A stretch of DNA of 64,000 bases from CAYLLT01 sp964384465. Its GTDB lineage: Bacteria > Planctomycetota > Phycisphaerae > UBA1845 > PWPN01. The notes under the pieces were generated by a model that worked only from the letters and a program-made list of their open reading frames with translations, was not told the DNA's origin and did no database searches. Of this stretch, positions 1 to 7,987 are shown piece after piece. The stretch lies in the NCBI GenBank assembly GCA_964384465.1, contig CAYLLT010000006.1, positions 32,432 through 96,431 on the forward strand, read 5' to 3'. Both the position numbers and the translations under genes were made by a program. How positions within the stretch are numbered: the first letter of the stretch is position 1; every line of letters begins with the position of its first letter.

Positions 1-607
1 TCACGGTATAGCGTTTGTCGGGATTCTTGTGGCCGCTCACGTGCCCGTCGACATACAAAGCATTGATCATTCGTTGTTGATGGTGCGTTCGCGTTTTGAG
101 GTTGAAGAGGGCCATCATCGGCGGCGACAGGAACTGCGTGTCCAGTGCAAGGCAGCGGATGGGGATGCCATTGCGATTATCGCCCAGTTGGTCGATCTTC
201 ATGCGCGGCGGCGGCAGCGGTCCACTCTGCGCGGCCACGGAAGCGTGGCGGTAGTAGTAACTGGCTTCGACTTGTGAGACGCCAACGGCAGCCAGAGCGG
301 CTTGAGCGTCCCTCTTTTCGTCCGCGCCGGGGCAAAACAGCACCTGCTTCTCTTTGCCCAGGTGCTTGCGCAGGAGAAGCCCCAGACCGACGGGCGCGCC
401 ATTTTGGAGGGAGATCAACGACGTGACGTTCCCCGTCCGCGGGTAGAAGTTGGTGGCGGAGGGAGGCGGCGACTTTGGACCGTAAGGGATGCAGCCCCGG
501 TTATCCGCGGCATAAGAATGAACGGCCACACCGACCAGCGGATCAGACGCACTCCAACAGTTCCTACGCACCCATCTGGAGCGGCCGCGTTCCAGCGTGG
601 ATATCTG
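1..607 (-). pseudogene. H-X9-DG-type pseudopilin-like protein, C-terminal part, cut by window edge
   Basis: On the minus strand one frame is open from 607 to the window edge. Near 497-538 it reads VAVHSYAADNRG, the segment that follows the N-terminal helix in planctomycete type II secretion-like pseudopilins (DUF1559/H-X9-DG group). Near 22-70 it reads MINALYVDGHVSGHK behind a TRTHHQQ stretch, the C-terminal 'H...DGHV' signature, with one residue more than usual between His and Asp. Further up, the expected prepilin N-terminus (GFTLIELLVVIAIIALL-like) is missing and the frame runs into TAA at 608-610. I infer a decayed or 5'-truncated gene. The two motifs support the family; the exact product is unknown. 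Confidence 0.55.
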
Positions 608-1151
608 TTACAGACGGCGTACAAGTCGGCGATGCCTGTCTCCTGATTATTAGGGTTCTGCTGGAAACGGAGTTGGTATTGAGGAGCGCTGAGCCATGCG
701 ACCCACTCGAAATCACACGTGCTATTCGCAGCCGGCTTCACCATCAGCGATGGCCCGTCCGCAATTGGTTTTTATCTCACATTGTTTATGTCACTCACGT
801 AGTCAATGTGCCCAAACAGGGCGGCACCGCTACCATCAGGTTGTGTGGTGGCCGAATTCCCGACTCCCGCGGCCGACTCCAACAACTTGCGTTTCTCGCA
901 CTTGCCCAGGTCCCGGTCTCCGTTCGTCCCTCAGCCAAGTCCGCTGATTGGGACATGCAGATCGTTTTGAACCGGCGGCCGGCCTGTTTTCCAAGCTGGT
1001 ATGAACTCGTCCTCCAGATGTTCGCGTATGAGCCGTGGGAACGCAGGATGATTTTCAAAGCACTTGGTCACGTTATGCCCAACGACGTTCAGTACCTTTT
1101 AGACTGAAGTTCCTTGCCGTGGAAAGCGGCATCTGGCGGATTCGACGAGAG
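608..1151. other. Gene-poor interval, probably decayed coding sequence
   Basis: No convincing gene was found on either strand. On the minus strand near 770-880 a short stretch (GVGNSATTQPDGSGAAL...) looks protein-like but ends at a stop, and a second stretch near 600-680 is in another frame. This fits frameshifted remains of an exported protein upstream of the pseudopilin fragment. No function can be assigned. Confidence 0.3.
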
Positions 1152-2894
1152 TTACATCGAATCGGCAATTCCTCCTACTGGCAACACAGCCAGGAGTTCC
1201 ATGGCTCGTGCCTGCAGGGCCGTCGGGTCCGTCACCTGATTGAAGGGCACTCCGGATGGTTCATTTTGGAGCTTGCAGGTGTTTCGAGTCTGGGTGGCCA
1301 GGTGGGCCAGCAAGGCCTCGAAGCTGTGGACGGGCAGGCCCGCTGAGGTCTGCCGGTCGGACTTTTTTCGCTTCGCCGATGCCGAGGGCCTGGCCGGTGC
1401 GACGGGATCACGCAGCGTCCGCGCCGAAGGCAATTCCTCATCTTCAAACAGAAGTTCCGCCCACGCCCGGCGCAGGTGCCACTCGATGTAATAGGCCAGC
1501 ATGCACAGCAGGACGTGGGCGCGAACATGATCTTCGGTGTGATGGAAGATCGGCCGAACGCGCAGGTCGAGCCCCTTGAGACAGCGGAACGCGCGTTCCA
1601 CCTGGGCGAGCCCCTTGTAGCCGCGGACGGCATCGGCGGCGCTGAGCCGCTTGACCGGCTCGCTGGTCCGCACAACGTAGATGCCATCCAACTGAGTCTC
1701 GCGACGGATCGACTCCTCGCAGCGCAACCAGCGAAAGACGCCCGCCTCGATCGTCCACTCGAAGTGCTTGGCCATCTTGTAACGGTCGATGACGCGGCCG
1801 ACCTTCACGCCGATCTGATCGGCACCCAGCGGCTTGGCCTGGCGCCGGGCCACGCTGGCCGCGATCCGCTCGAGTTCTTTCTGCGTAGCCGCCAATAGCT
1901 CCTCACGCTTGCGCCGCCGCTGCTCGGCCAGGAGCGGATTGAAGCAGGCCATGAGCCGCTCGCCCGGGAAGTCGGGTGATCGGATCTCGGCCAGGTTCTG
2001 CTGGTCAAACAGGGACAACTGCAAATGTCCCTGATCGATCAGCTCGCGGATCGCATGGCTCCGCAGCGCGGAGATCCAGCCCAGGCCCGGATGCGCCTGG
2101 AGTTCGTCGATCTGCGTCTGCGTGAGCATCCCGCGATCACCCACCAGCACCACGTGCGCCAGGTCGAACCGCTCGCGGATCTTCTCGGCCTGATCGGACA
2201 CCGTGGTCGGATCGCCGGTATTGCCGGGATACACCTGCACCGCCACCGGGCGGCCCCCTCGGTCCGTCATCACCCCGTACACGATGATCGGCAGGCCCTT
2301 CTTCCCATCGCGATCGTGACCAAAGCGGGCCAGTGGGCAGGCCTGGCCGGTGTAGAAGCTGCTGCTCACGTCGTAGAGGACCAGGCTGCCCTCCGACAGA
2401 TGCCGCGCCGCCAGCTTCTTCTCGATCCGCTCCTGACGCGCGAGCAACCAGTCCAGGGCCGCGTACAACTCGTCCACGTCGGCGCTGCCCACGGACAGCG
2501 CGTCGGCCAGCGTCGTGTCATTCCAATGCCGGGTATTGGCCAGCTTGGAACGCGGGTGAATCAAACGCTCGACGATCATGGCCAGCACCAGGTCGCGCTC
2601 GCGGCACTGCTTCGAGGCGATCAGCGCGTCCACCCCCAGCTTGCGGACCGCCTCCAGAATCGCCTCCACATGGCCATGCGGCAGCGACCGCTCGATACGC
2701 ACCAGATCCTTGGCTGGCACCAGACGCTCACCCCGCAGCAACGCACGAAACGATTCGATCTGCGCGGCCGGCCAGTGCGAGAGATTGGCCAGCGTGCGTT
2801 TGACGATCTTCTGGCCCTCCCGCCGCGCATCGCGAAGCAAAATGGCGGGCGGCGAGCCGCGATTGGGAACGGTCTCGATGTACATGGGAACCAT
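1152..2894 (-). CDS. IS1634-family transposase (DDE type)
   Basis: The 580-residue protein has the full length and layout of IS1634-family transposases. The N-terminus (MVPMYIETVPNRGSPP) is the part that typically begins 'yve.v.nrns.p...lr.syReggkvk.rtlaNLS'. A central catalytic DDE core follows (LVLYDVSSSFYTGQ, then VYGVMTDRGGRPVAVQVYPGN and VLVGDRGM), and the C-terminal part contains YKGLAQVERAFRCLKG and HVRAHVLLCMLAYYIEWHL, where the last acidic residue (VERAF) sits. It should cut and paste its own element. It is the only gene of the element. I could not find a convincing pair of terminal inverted repeats or a target duplication, so the element borders stay open. The reading frame is intact, so the enzyme may still be active. 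Confidence 0.93.
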   Translation of the reverse strand: MVPMYIETVPNRGSPPAILLRDARREGQKIVKRTLANLSHWPAAQIESFRALLRGERLVPAKDLVRIERSLPHGHVEAILEAVRKLGVDALIASKQCRERDLVLAMIVERLIHPRSKLANTRHWNDTTLADALSVGSADVDELYAALDWLLARQERIEKKLAARHLSEGSLVLYDVSSSFYTGQACPLARFGHDRDGKKGLPIIVYGVMTDRGGRPVAVQVYPGNTGDPTTVSDQAEKIRERFDLAHVVLVGDRGMLTQTQIDELQAHPGLGWISALRSHAIRELIDQGHLQLSLFDQQNLAEIRSPDFPGERLMACFNPLLAEQRRRKREELLAATQKELERIAASVARRQAKPLGADQIGVKVGRVIDRYKMAKHFEWTIEAGVFRWLRCEESIRRETQLDGIYVVRTSEPVKRLSAADAVRGYKGLAQVERAFRCLKGLDLRVRPIFHHTEDHVRAHVLLCMLAYYIEWHLRRAWAELLFEDEELPSARTLRDPVAPARPSASAKRKKSDRQTSAGLPVHSFEALLAHLATQTRNTCKLQNEPSGVPFNQVTDPTALQARAMELLAVLPVGGIADSM

Positions 2895-3235
2895 AATACC
2901 ATGAATCGGCTGGAGTGCAAGGCATAATCCAGATATTACATGGGAACATTATGCGGAGAGCGCAGGTGCCTATGTGCAGGAACGATCGCGGCTTACTAAA
3001 AAAACAGGGGGCAGCTTTGAAGGGAACTTCGGTTTAGACAGAGTTGTAGATGACGTGACACTGTATCCTGTCGATTGGCGGCGCTGTGCCGCCTTCAGAC
3101 GGACCTCTAACAAGTTAGCAGTCGCTAATATGTTATGCGGTTCTACAAAACCGTTAAATCTAGTGAAGTCGCTAGGTTGTAACCCTCGGAACTTATGGTA
3201 AGATAGAGGGGCTATTAAAGTGTCACAGCACAAAG
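2895..3235. other. Intergenic region between transposase and regulatory genes
   Basis: It should hold the right end of the IS1634 element: an 11-base string ACATGGGAACM-AT occurs at 2883 and again at 2938, possibly transposase binding repeats. The AT-richer second half (about 3030-3200) probably carries the promoter of the LuxR-type gene. No open reading frame with recognisable content was found. Confidence 0.4.
3177..3204 (+). promoter_or_regulatory. Possible sigma70-type promoter for the regulatory operon
   Basis: TTGTAA (3177-3182) and TAAGAT (3199-3204) are separated by 16 bases and lie about 35-45 bases upstream of the first possible start codon of the LuxR-type gene. Both boxes are imperfect, so this is only a candidate. 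Confidence 0.3.
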
Positions 3236-3583
3236 ATGAGAAATAGTATGACGCATGCGGGGCACACCATGAATAACGAGACGGATGTAGGCATTCCTCC
3301 AGCGGCCGAAATGGGTGGAAATCGCCCCACGCCGGGAACGACGCGGTTTCCGGCTGCCGCGGTGGTGGCTGGTTTCTGCGATCATCATCAGTTGACACCG
3401 CGCGAGCGACAACTCGTTGAGCTGATCTGCACGGGCATGAAGAACACGCGTATCAGCCGGGAGCTCCACGTGTCGGAGGCGACGGTGCGTTTGCACATGA
3501 CGAACCTTCATCGAAAGGTGAAGAGCAGTAATAAAGTAGAACTGCTGCTCAAGCTCTGGCAGTGGTCGATAACGCAGGGTTGA
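3236..3583 (+). CDS. Small LuxR/GerE-type HTH transcription regulator
   Basis: The protein has up to 115 residues and consists of a proline-rich N-terminus and one GerE-type helix-turn-helix (about residues 50-112: LTPRERQLVELICTGMKNTRISRELHVSEATVRLHMTNLHRKV). The 'LTPRE...V..G..N..I...L.VS..TV..H...I..K' pattern is the LuxR-family DNA-binding signature. It has no receiver domain, so its activity must be controlled otherwise, or it works with the downstream kinase. Start codons at 3236, 3248 and 3269 are all possible; 3248 has a GAG eight bases upstream. The gene is followed after 44 bases by the histidine kinase and then by the response regulator, which suggests one operon. It probably regulates the EPS locus, but no binding site is visible. 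Confidence 0.8.
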   Translation: MRNSMTHAGHTMNNETDVGIPPAAEMGGNRPTPGTTRFPAAAVVAGFCDHHQLTPRERQLVELICTGMKNTRISRELHVSEATVRLHMTNLHRKVKSSNKVELLLKLWQWSITQG

Positions 3584-3627
3584 GCGGTCGGAAACCGTTC
3601 GGGAGACCGGAAAGAGGCACAAGGACG

Positions 3628-5334
3628 ATGAATGTCCCAGCAACTTATCGCAGCAACAAACGTTCCACCGCTGGCGAGGGGTTAGCCCCCGAACAACTGC
3701 TGCTCAAACGAGCCGCCGATGTCCGGCTCTGCTTGGCTATTGCAAATCTTGCCTTGATCTTGCTCGACCACACCATCCCCATTAGAAGCACACTGGGTGC
3801 ATATGTTGCCGCACTCGGCATGGGGCTGGTGTATCTGCTCTATGCGATCGCATACCTCTGCGTCATCCGCTGTGATCGAGCGAACAGCAGCCGTTTCTTT
3901 ATCATCAACACCAGCATCGAGATCCTGATCATCGGCGGGTTGATCATCAGCACCGATGGGTATCTGAGTCCGTTCCACTATTGTCTGATTTTTGTGGTAA
4001 TAAATTCGGGGTTCAGCCAGAACCGAAGATTGCCACTTCTTGCGGCGATGCTCGCAGTCCTGTTGCTGACACTCATCGCCCTCATTCCGCAGGAGCGACC
4101 ACCCGATTGGGTGGTTTACGCCGTCCGGACGGGCTATCTGCTGGGCGCCGCAATGATGATGTCGCTCTTGAACTCGTTTCTGCTCGATCAGACGAGATAT
4201 CTGGCCGCCCTCGAAAGCGCAGCCCGGCACCTCTCGGCCGCCACAACCCGGGCGGAGGTTCCCGAGATCATGCTTGGAACGCTCTCGATGACCCTGCTGG
4301 GGATTACGGCTGCGAGTTGGCAGTCGGGCCCGGAGCCGGCAATCCGGACCGTATTGAAAGCATCTCAAAGCCGTTTCCTGAGACAGTGGGAACTCCGCGT
4401 GGACGCGACTTCCGCTGCCACGCTCACGCTACAGACGACTCGCCCGTTGACGCGTGCGGCGGAGCTCTATGTAGGGACCCTTTGCGAGCGAGCCGAAGCC
4501 GCCCTCCTACGTATCTCGCTTACCGAGCGCCTCGTGGAGGCCGCCGTCACACAGGAGCGGCTGAAGATTGCGGATCGCATCCATGACACTTCCCTTCAGA
4601 ATCTCGCGGCTGCCGATCTCTTCATCGAGCAAGCGCGCCAGCGGCGAATGCAGGGAGACTCCAGCAATCCTGTGGACCTGTTGGGTCTTCGGGATCTCAT
4701 CCGGGGAACGGCAACTGAACTGCGGCAGGACATCATGACCGCGCTCGCGGACGGAACCCGTGCAGAGACTGCCCCCGACACCGACTCATCTATGAAGCGA
4801 TCGTTACCGCCCCACGGGAGGGGTACCGTTGAATTCTGTGCCGATCAGATTCGGCTGAATTCTCACGAGTGGCAGGCGGTCATGGGCCTTATCAGGGAAG
4901 GGATTAGTAACGGATACAAGCATGCTCGGGCTCAGAGCATCCGTGTGGAGATGCATCAGCAAGCAGGCGGTGTCACCTGCAGAGTGTCCAGTGTGGGCGG
5001 CGAGGGGGTCTCATTCCCTGTCGCGCCCGGCTATGGACTGAGGCGCAGCCGGATGCTGGTCGAAGCAGCGGGTGGGCAGTTCATGTTCGGGACAGACAGC
5101 CGCGGCCAAGGCGTCTTGGAGGCGGTGTTCGGCCGGTCGCCCTCAAATACCTGCTCCGTTGCGGAGTCGCCTGCACTGGTCATATCGAATGCGAAATCAT
5201 TCGTCCGGGTGATTACCGCCGCCCGATTAGCGGTAGGGGGGCCGCCAGTCCTCCAAGGCAGCAATTCTAGTCGCCCGTTGTTGCGGCTTCCGGTGGCACC
5301 TTTAATTCCTACGAGTAGTGCACGGCCAGAATAG
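3628..5334 (+). CDS. Membrane-bound sensor histidine kinase (NarX/DesK-like, HisKA_3)
   Basis: I chose the ATG at 3628 because it follows an AAGAGGCACAAGGA ribosome-binding region and does not overlap the LuxR-type gene; an in-frame start at 3562 would. The 568-residue product has about six membrane helices in residues 30-200 (LCLAIANLALILL, GLVYLLYAIAYLCVI, IEILIIGGLIIS, LIFVVINSGF, LAAMLAVLLLTLIALI, GYLLGAAMMMSLLNSFLL). A HisKA_3-type dimerisation helix follows, with the phospho-acceptor His319 in RIHDTSLQNLAAADLF. A HATPase_c domain ends the protein, with the N-box around Asn428 (REGISNGYKHARA) and a glycine-rich lid near GYGLRRSRMLVEAAGG. The usual aspartate of the G1 box (DDG) is not evident (VSSVGGEGV), so ATP binding may be unusual. 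The response regulator starts two bases after its stop, so it is very likely its partner. Confidence 0.87.
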   Translation: MNVPATYRSNKRSTAGEGLAPEQLLLKRAADVRLCLAIANLALILLDHTIPIRSTLGAYVAALGMGLVYLLYAIAYLCVIRCDRANSSRFFIINTSIEILIIGGLIISTDGYLSPFHYCLIFVVINSGFSQNRRLPLLAAMLAVLLLTLIALIPQERPPDWVVYAVRTGYLLGAAMMMSLLNSFLLDQTRYLAALESAARHLSAATTRAEVPEIMLGTLSMTLLGITAASWQSGPEPAIRTVLKASQSRFLRQWELRVDATSAATLTLQTTRPLTRAAELYVGTLCERAEAALLRISLTERLVEAAVTQERLKIADRIHDTSLQNLAAADLFIEQARQRRMQGDSSNPVDLLGLRDLIRGTATELRQDIMTALADGTRAETAPDTDSSMKRSLPPHGRGTVEFCADQIRLNSHEWQAVMGLIREGISNGYKHARAQSIRVEMHQQAGGVTCRVSSVGGEGVSFPVAPGYGLRRSRMLVEAAGGQFMFGTDSRGQGVLEAVFGRSPSNTCSVAESPALVISNAKSFVRVITAARLAVGGPPVLQGSNSSRPLLRLPVAPLIPTSSARPE

Positions 5335-5336
5335 CG

Positions 5337-5933
5337 ATGCCCCGAATCGGCGCTGTGATTATCGATGATCATCCACTGGTTCTGGAGGGCATACGGAATG
5401 TCTTCGCCATGAGCCGGCAAATCGCAGTCTTGGGTTCTGTCCGCAGTCTGGCGGAAGCCGAAAACCTGCTGCGAAAAGTCTCTCCGGAAGTCGTCGTTGT
5501 GGATCTGAATCTCCCAGATTCGTCCGGGGTGGCGACGCTCACAAGAATAAAGGGCGTTTGCCCCTATGCTAAGCTCGTGGCGATCACTGCATCGAGCGTG
5601 TGTGAGGCGGAAATGCGGCGGAAAGGCGCGGATGCCTGTCTCGACAAGACATGTGCGGCCGAGCGCATCGTGCAGATTGTTGTGCAACTCTTCCCAGCGC
5701 GAAAAGATAACACTGTGCATCCCACGCTCGGCACACGAGAGCTCGAAATCATTCGGCTCGTCGCGGAGGGATTGAGCAACCCAGAGATCGGTAACGCGCT
5801 GTACATCTCACCCAACACGGTCAAAACACACCTGAGCCACGTCTTTTGTAAACTGAAATTACGAAACCGCGTCGATCTTGCACGCTGGTGGGACTCAAAC
5901 GAAGATGTTTTTAGAGATCACCCACACGGGTGA
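5337..5933 (+). CDS. NarL/FixJ-type response regulator
   Basis: The 198-residue protein has a receiver domain (residues 1-120) with the acidic pair in VIIDDHPLVLEGI, the phospho-acceptor Asp56 in VVVVDLNLPD, the switch Thr in VAITAS and the conserved Lys in CLDKTC. A GerE/LuxR-type HTH (about 135-195: LGTRELEIIRLVAEGLSNPEIGNAL...VKTHLSHVF) follows. It starts two bases downstream of the kinase stop, so the two form a two-component system. By analogy with NarXL/DesKR it should bind DNA once phosphorylated. The target genes are unknown; the EPS operon that begins 0.8 kb downstream is the obvious candidate. Confidence 0.9.
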   Translation: MPRIGAVIIDDHPLVLEGIRNVFAMSRQIAVLGSVRSLAEAENLLRKVSPEVVVVDLNLPDSSGVATLTRIKGVCPYAKLVAITASSVCEAEMRRKGADACLDKTCAAERIVQIVVQLFPARKDNTVHPTLGTRELEIIRLVAEGLSNPEIGNALYISPNTVKTHLSHVFCKLKLRNRVDLARWWDSNEDVFRDHPHG

Positions 5934-5934
5934 T
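5917..5934 (+). terminator. Perfect 7-bp hairpin over the response-regulator stop codon
   Basis: ATCACCC (5917-5923) and GGGTGAT (5928-5934) form a perfect stem around ACAC; the stop codon TGA is inside the 3' arm. There is no T-run, so it is more likely an mRNA 3'-end protecting stem than a full intrinsic terminator. Confidence 0.35.
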
Positions 5935-6022
5935 AGCGGAGAGCGAAGTGAACTGTTAGCATAATTTTCCAGTACTGTAGCAGTGAATTTCGCCCCAAAA
6001 GAATCTGACTTGAAGTCGTCGG

Positions 6023-6277
6023 CGTGCATCCGCCAATCGGTGGCACTCGCCTGAGCCCGCGAAGCGGGCGTGAGGAAAGAAAGCGGTCTCCTCCGCGCCG
6101 GTGAGCCCTCGAAGAGGGCGAAAGAGGCTCCGTTGCGACACGTTCTGTTGCCCGCTTCGCGGGCTAAAATGTTTTTGCGCATCGCGGATCTGGGGCTCAC
6201 GCCCCAAGCTAACCACTGCCGCCCGCTCACGGGCTTGGACTCTCCACTGCGAGTGCCGCCAAACTTCGGATGCACCC
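6023..6277. mobile_element. MITE-like intergenic element with imperfect TIRs and five small hairpins
   Basis: The 27-base stretches 6024-6050 and 6249-6275 are inverted copies with 21 of 27 matches; both begin GTGCATCCG and end GGCACTCGC. The element is flanked by the 10-base direct repeat AAGTCGTCGG (6013-6022 and 6278-6287), which looks like a target-site duplication. Inside are five stem-loops: GCCCGC-GAA-GCGGGC (6055-6069), GCCCTC-GAA-GAGGGC (6105-6119), GCCCGC-TTC-GCGGGC (6150-6164, the exact reverse complement of the first), TGGGGC-TCAC-GCCCCA (6191-6206) and GCCCG-CTCA-CGGGC (6221-6234). It contains no believable gene. Its mobility is inferred. Confidence 0.6.
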
Positions 6278-6344
6278 AAGTCGTCGGAAGACGAGTTGGG
6301 GGGGGCAACTCGGCCAAGTGCCGGGGGGCTCGTTGAAAAGTAAG

Positions 6345-6391
6345 CCGACGTGGTCATCACCTGTGTGTGTTTCACCACGTCGGTTCTTTTT
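6345..6391 (+). terminator. Intrinsic terminator, + strand
   Basis: CCGACGTGGT (6345-6354) pairs perfectly with ACCACGTCGG (6374-6383) and is followed at once by TTCTTTTT (6384-6391). The loop is long (19 bases). It would stop + strand transcription coming from the regulatory operon and the MITE-like element before the antiterminator gene. Confidence 0.7.
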
Positions 6392-6456
6392 GGGTCTGTA
6401 GATAGCCGTAATTGCACGGGGGGGTTAAGGAGGCAATTAAGTTGAAAGACTGAACT

Positions 6457-6509
6457 AAAAAAAGCAGGACTGACCGGATACTCGATTACCCTCGGTCTCC
6501 AGCCAGTCC
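6457..6509 (-). terminator. Intrinsic terminator of the predicted small RNA
   Basis: On the minus strand GGACTGGCTGG (6509-6499) pairs over all 11 positions (two G-U) with CCGGTCAGTCC (6477-6467), followed by TGC and seven T (6463-6457). The loop has 21 bases. It faces the + strand terminator at 6345-6391, so the two isolate the regulatory operon from the EPS operon. Confidence 0.7.
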
Positions 6510-6542
6510 CAGGTGGACTCATCGAGCGTGTCGATGAAGCCG
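6457..6542 (-). ncRNA. Predicted small RNA (about 86 nt) of unknown function
   Basis: A consensus-quality promoter on the minus strand (TTGACA-17-TATGAT, 6549-6577) would start transcription near 6542. An intrinsic terminator (stem 6467-6477/6499-6509, T-run 6457-6463) ends it about 86 bases later. The only possible ATG (6551-6553) lies inside the -10 box, so the transcript is probably not translated. It lies antisense to the region just upstream of the NusG-like antiterminator gene. It resembles no RNA family I recognise. Confidence 0.5.
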
Positions 6543-6548
6543 CGCTTC

Positions 6549-6577
6549 ATCATAGAGCAGTTTAGCCGGGCTGTCAA
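6549..6577 (-). promoter_or_regulatory. Near-perfect sigma70-type promoter of the predicted small RNA
   Basis: Read on the minus strand, TTGACA (6577-6572) and TATGAT (6554-6549) are 17 bases apart. This matches the consensus at 11 of 12 box positions with optimal spacing, the best promoter visible in the window. Confidence 0.65.
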
Positions 6578-6727
6578 GACTTTCGGCCCAGACACCCTCT
6601 CTCGCCCACCTGCACAATTTCGGTGTTTTTAGCCTGTCGCCGGCTCCCGATTGAGACGTCTGTGGAGCTGTGCGCGCTGTTTTTAGCGGGATGGGCCCGT
6701 TTAAGAAAGGGTTGGGAGCCAGGTAGC

Positions 6728-7309
6728 ATGATGATGCCGTCCCAAGTAGCTCCATGTTTGAGGGGCGAAGCCTCCCTCCTGGTTAACCAGGACGAAATCC
6801 CCTCTTGGGCCCCGGACGACCTGACGCGGCCGCTCTGGGTCGTTCATACGAAGGCCCGCAATGAAAAGGCGCTCGCGCGCGATCTGCACCTCAAGAAAAT
6901 TCGGTGTTTCCTGCCCCTGATCCAAGTGACGCGGCGTTACGCCGGACGGCGGATCAGTCTGCGTGTACCACTCTTCCCTTCGTACCTATTTTTCAGCGGA
7001 GACGAAGATGATCGGTACACCGCGCTGATGACGCATCGCGCAGCCTGCGTCATTCCAGTTGTTGACCAGGATCGGTTGCGACGGGAGCTACAGCACATTC
7101 ACCTGCTCACCTGCAGCCAGGAATCGGTTGATCTCTATCCTGGGCTTCATCGGGGACGGCGTTGCCGGGTGATCTCCGGTGCGCTTGCAGGGCTGGAAGG
7201 AGTCGTCCTGCGTCGACGCGACATTTGTCGCGTTTACGTCGGGGTAGAGATCCTCGGCCAGTCGGCCGAGCTTGAGGTGGACGCCTCGCTACTCGAGATC
7301 ATCGACTAG
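6728..7309 (+). CDS. NusG/RfaH-like transcription antiterminator of the EPS locus
   Basis: I chose the ATG at 6728 (after GGGAGCCAGG) instead of the in-frame ATG at 6623 because the extra 35 residues are not family-like. The 193-residue product has a NusG N-terminal (NGN) domain starting LWVVHTKARNEKALARDL and including FLPLIQVTRRY and VPLFPSYLFF, and a C-terminal KOW domain (RRCRVISGALAGLEGVVLRRRD). Specialised NusG paralogues of this size (RfaH, LoaP, UpxY) are usually encoded at the start of long polysaccharide operons and let RNA polymerase read through them; its position here fits. No ops-like pause element (GGCGGTAGC) was found nearby. Confidence 0.87.
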   Translation: MMMPSQVAPCLRGEASLLVNQDEIPSWAPDDLTRPLWVVHTKARNEKALARDLHLKKIRCFLPLIQVTRRYAGRRISLRVPLFPSYLFFSGDEDDRYTALMTHRAACVIPVVDQDRLRRELQHIHLLTCSQESVDLYPGLHRGRRCRVISGALAGLEGVVLRRRDICRVYVGVEILGQSAELEVDASLLEIID

Positions 7310-7493
7310 CGAGTGCGCTGCTAAGTTACTTGTTTATCGTTTGTTATGGCCGCGAAATCAGCGCACGCCACAGGGACGGGGTTCGTCTATACGGTTTTTT
7401 CGTGATCCAGCCACGCATAGCCATTCGGACTCGGCAGTAGCCCCCATCCGTCTGTACATGCTTCCGCTTTTTTAAGACGCACCGAGGATTTTT

Positions 7494-7949
7494 ATGGCCA
7501 GTCCACTGATACCCGATTCTGTCTGGGAACTGGTGAAACCCCACTTTCCGCAGCGTCCACCACGCTCAAAAGGCGGTCGTCCCATGGTAGATGATCGCGA
7601 TATTTTAACTGGGATTCTATTCGTTCTTAAAACGGGTATTTCCTGGGACGATCTGCCATTCGAAATGGGATGTGGTTGTGGCGTTACATGCCTCCGCCGT
7701 CTCCGCGAATGGCACCAGTCCGGTACCTGGCAGCAAGTTTCACGGATCTTGGAGCGCTCTCTGTGGCAGGCAAAACGGATCAATTGGTTGCGCGCAGAGG
7801 TCGACGCGCGCAATGGGCCTAGACAACAACGCCGCCGATTTCCTGTGATTGCAGGATACGATCGCGGGCCTGTATTCATCTCTCGTATGGAGCCGGCAGA
7901 AGAATACCCATCCGGCAGTTCCGAACAGTCGCCGATCACCGAGTCATGA
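7494..7949 (+). pseudogene. IS5-family transposase, N-terminal remnant
   Basis: The first 105 codons read as an IS5-group (DUF4096-type) transposase N-terminus: LIPDSVWELVKPHFPQRPP, GGRPMVDDRDILTGILFVLKTGISWDDLP and RRLREWHQSGTWQQV. The sequence then reaches RINWLRAEVDARN, where the first catalytic Asp would sit, and changes into unrelated codons (GPRQQRRRFPVIAGYD...). About two thirds of the normal length, with the other catalytic residues, is gone. There is no ribosome-binding site. It lies between the antiterminator gene and the first EPS enzyme gene and must be a dead insertion. Confidence 0.8.
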
Positions 7950-7987
7950 TGTCTCGCACAAGGGAAGACGAAGAAAAGGGAAGTGGC

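Noticed and set aside
2025..2927. 300-codon open frame on the + strand
   Set aside because: It is antisense to the IS1634 transposase, is His- and Arg-rich without a fold, and exists only because the transposase codons are GC-rich.
1080..3000. Possible terminal inverted repeats of the IS1634 element (GTTCCT... near 1110 and its counterpart near 2975)
   Set aside because: Only short matches with different spacing; not enough to define the ends.
6392..6553. Small minus-strand gene starting ATGATGAAG (31 codons)
   Set aside because: The ATG lies within the -10 box of a strong promoter, so it would not be in the transcript.
6580..6727. ops/JUMPstart-like element before the NusG-like gene
   Set aside because: GGCGGTAGC or a similar string was not found.
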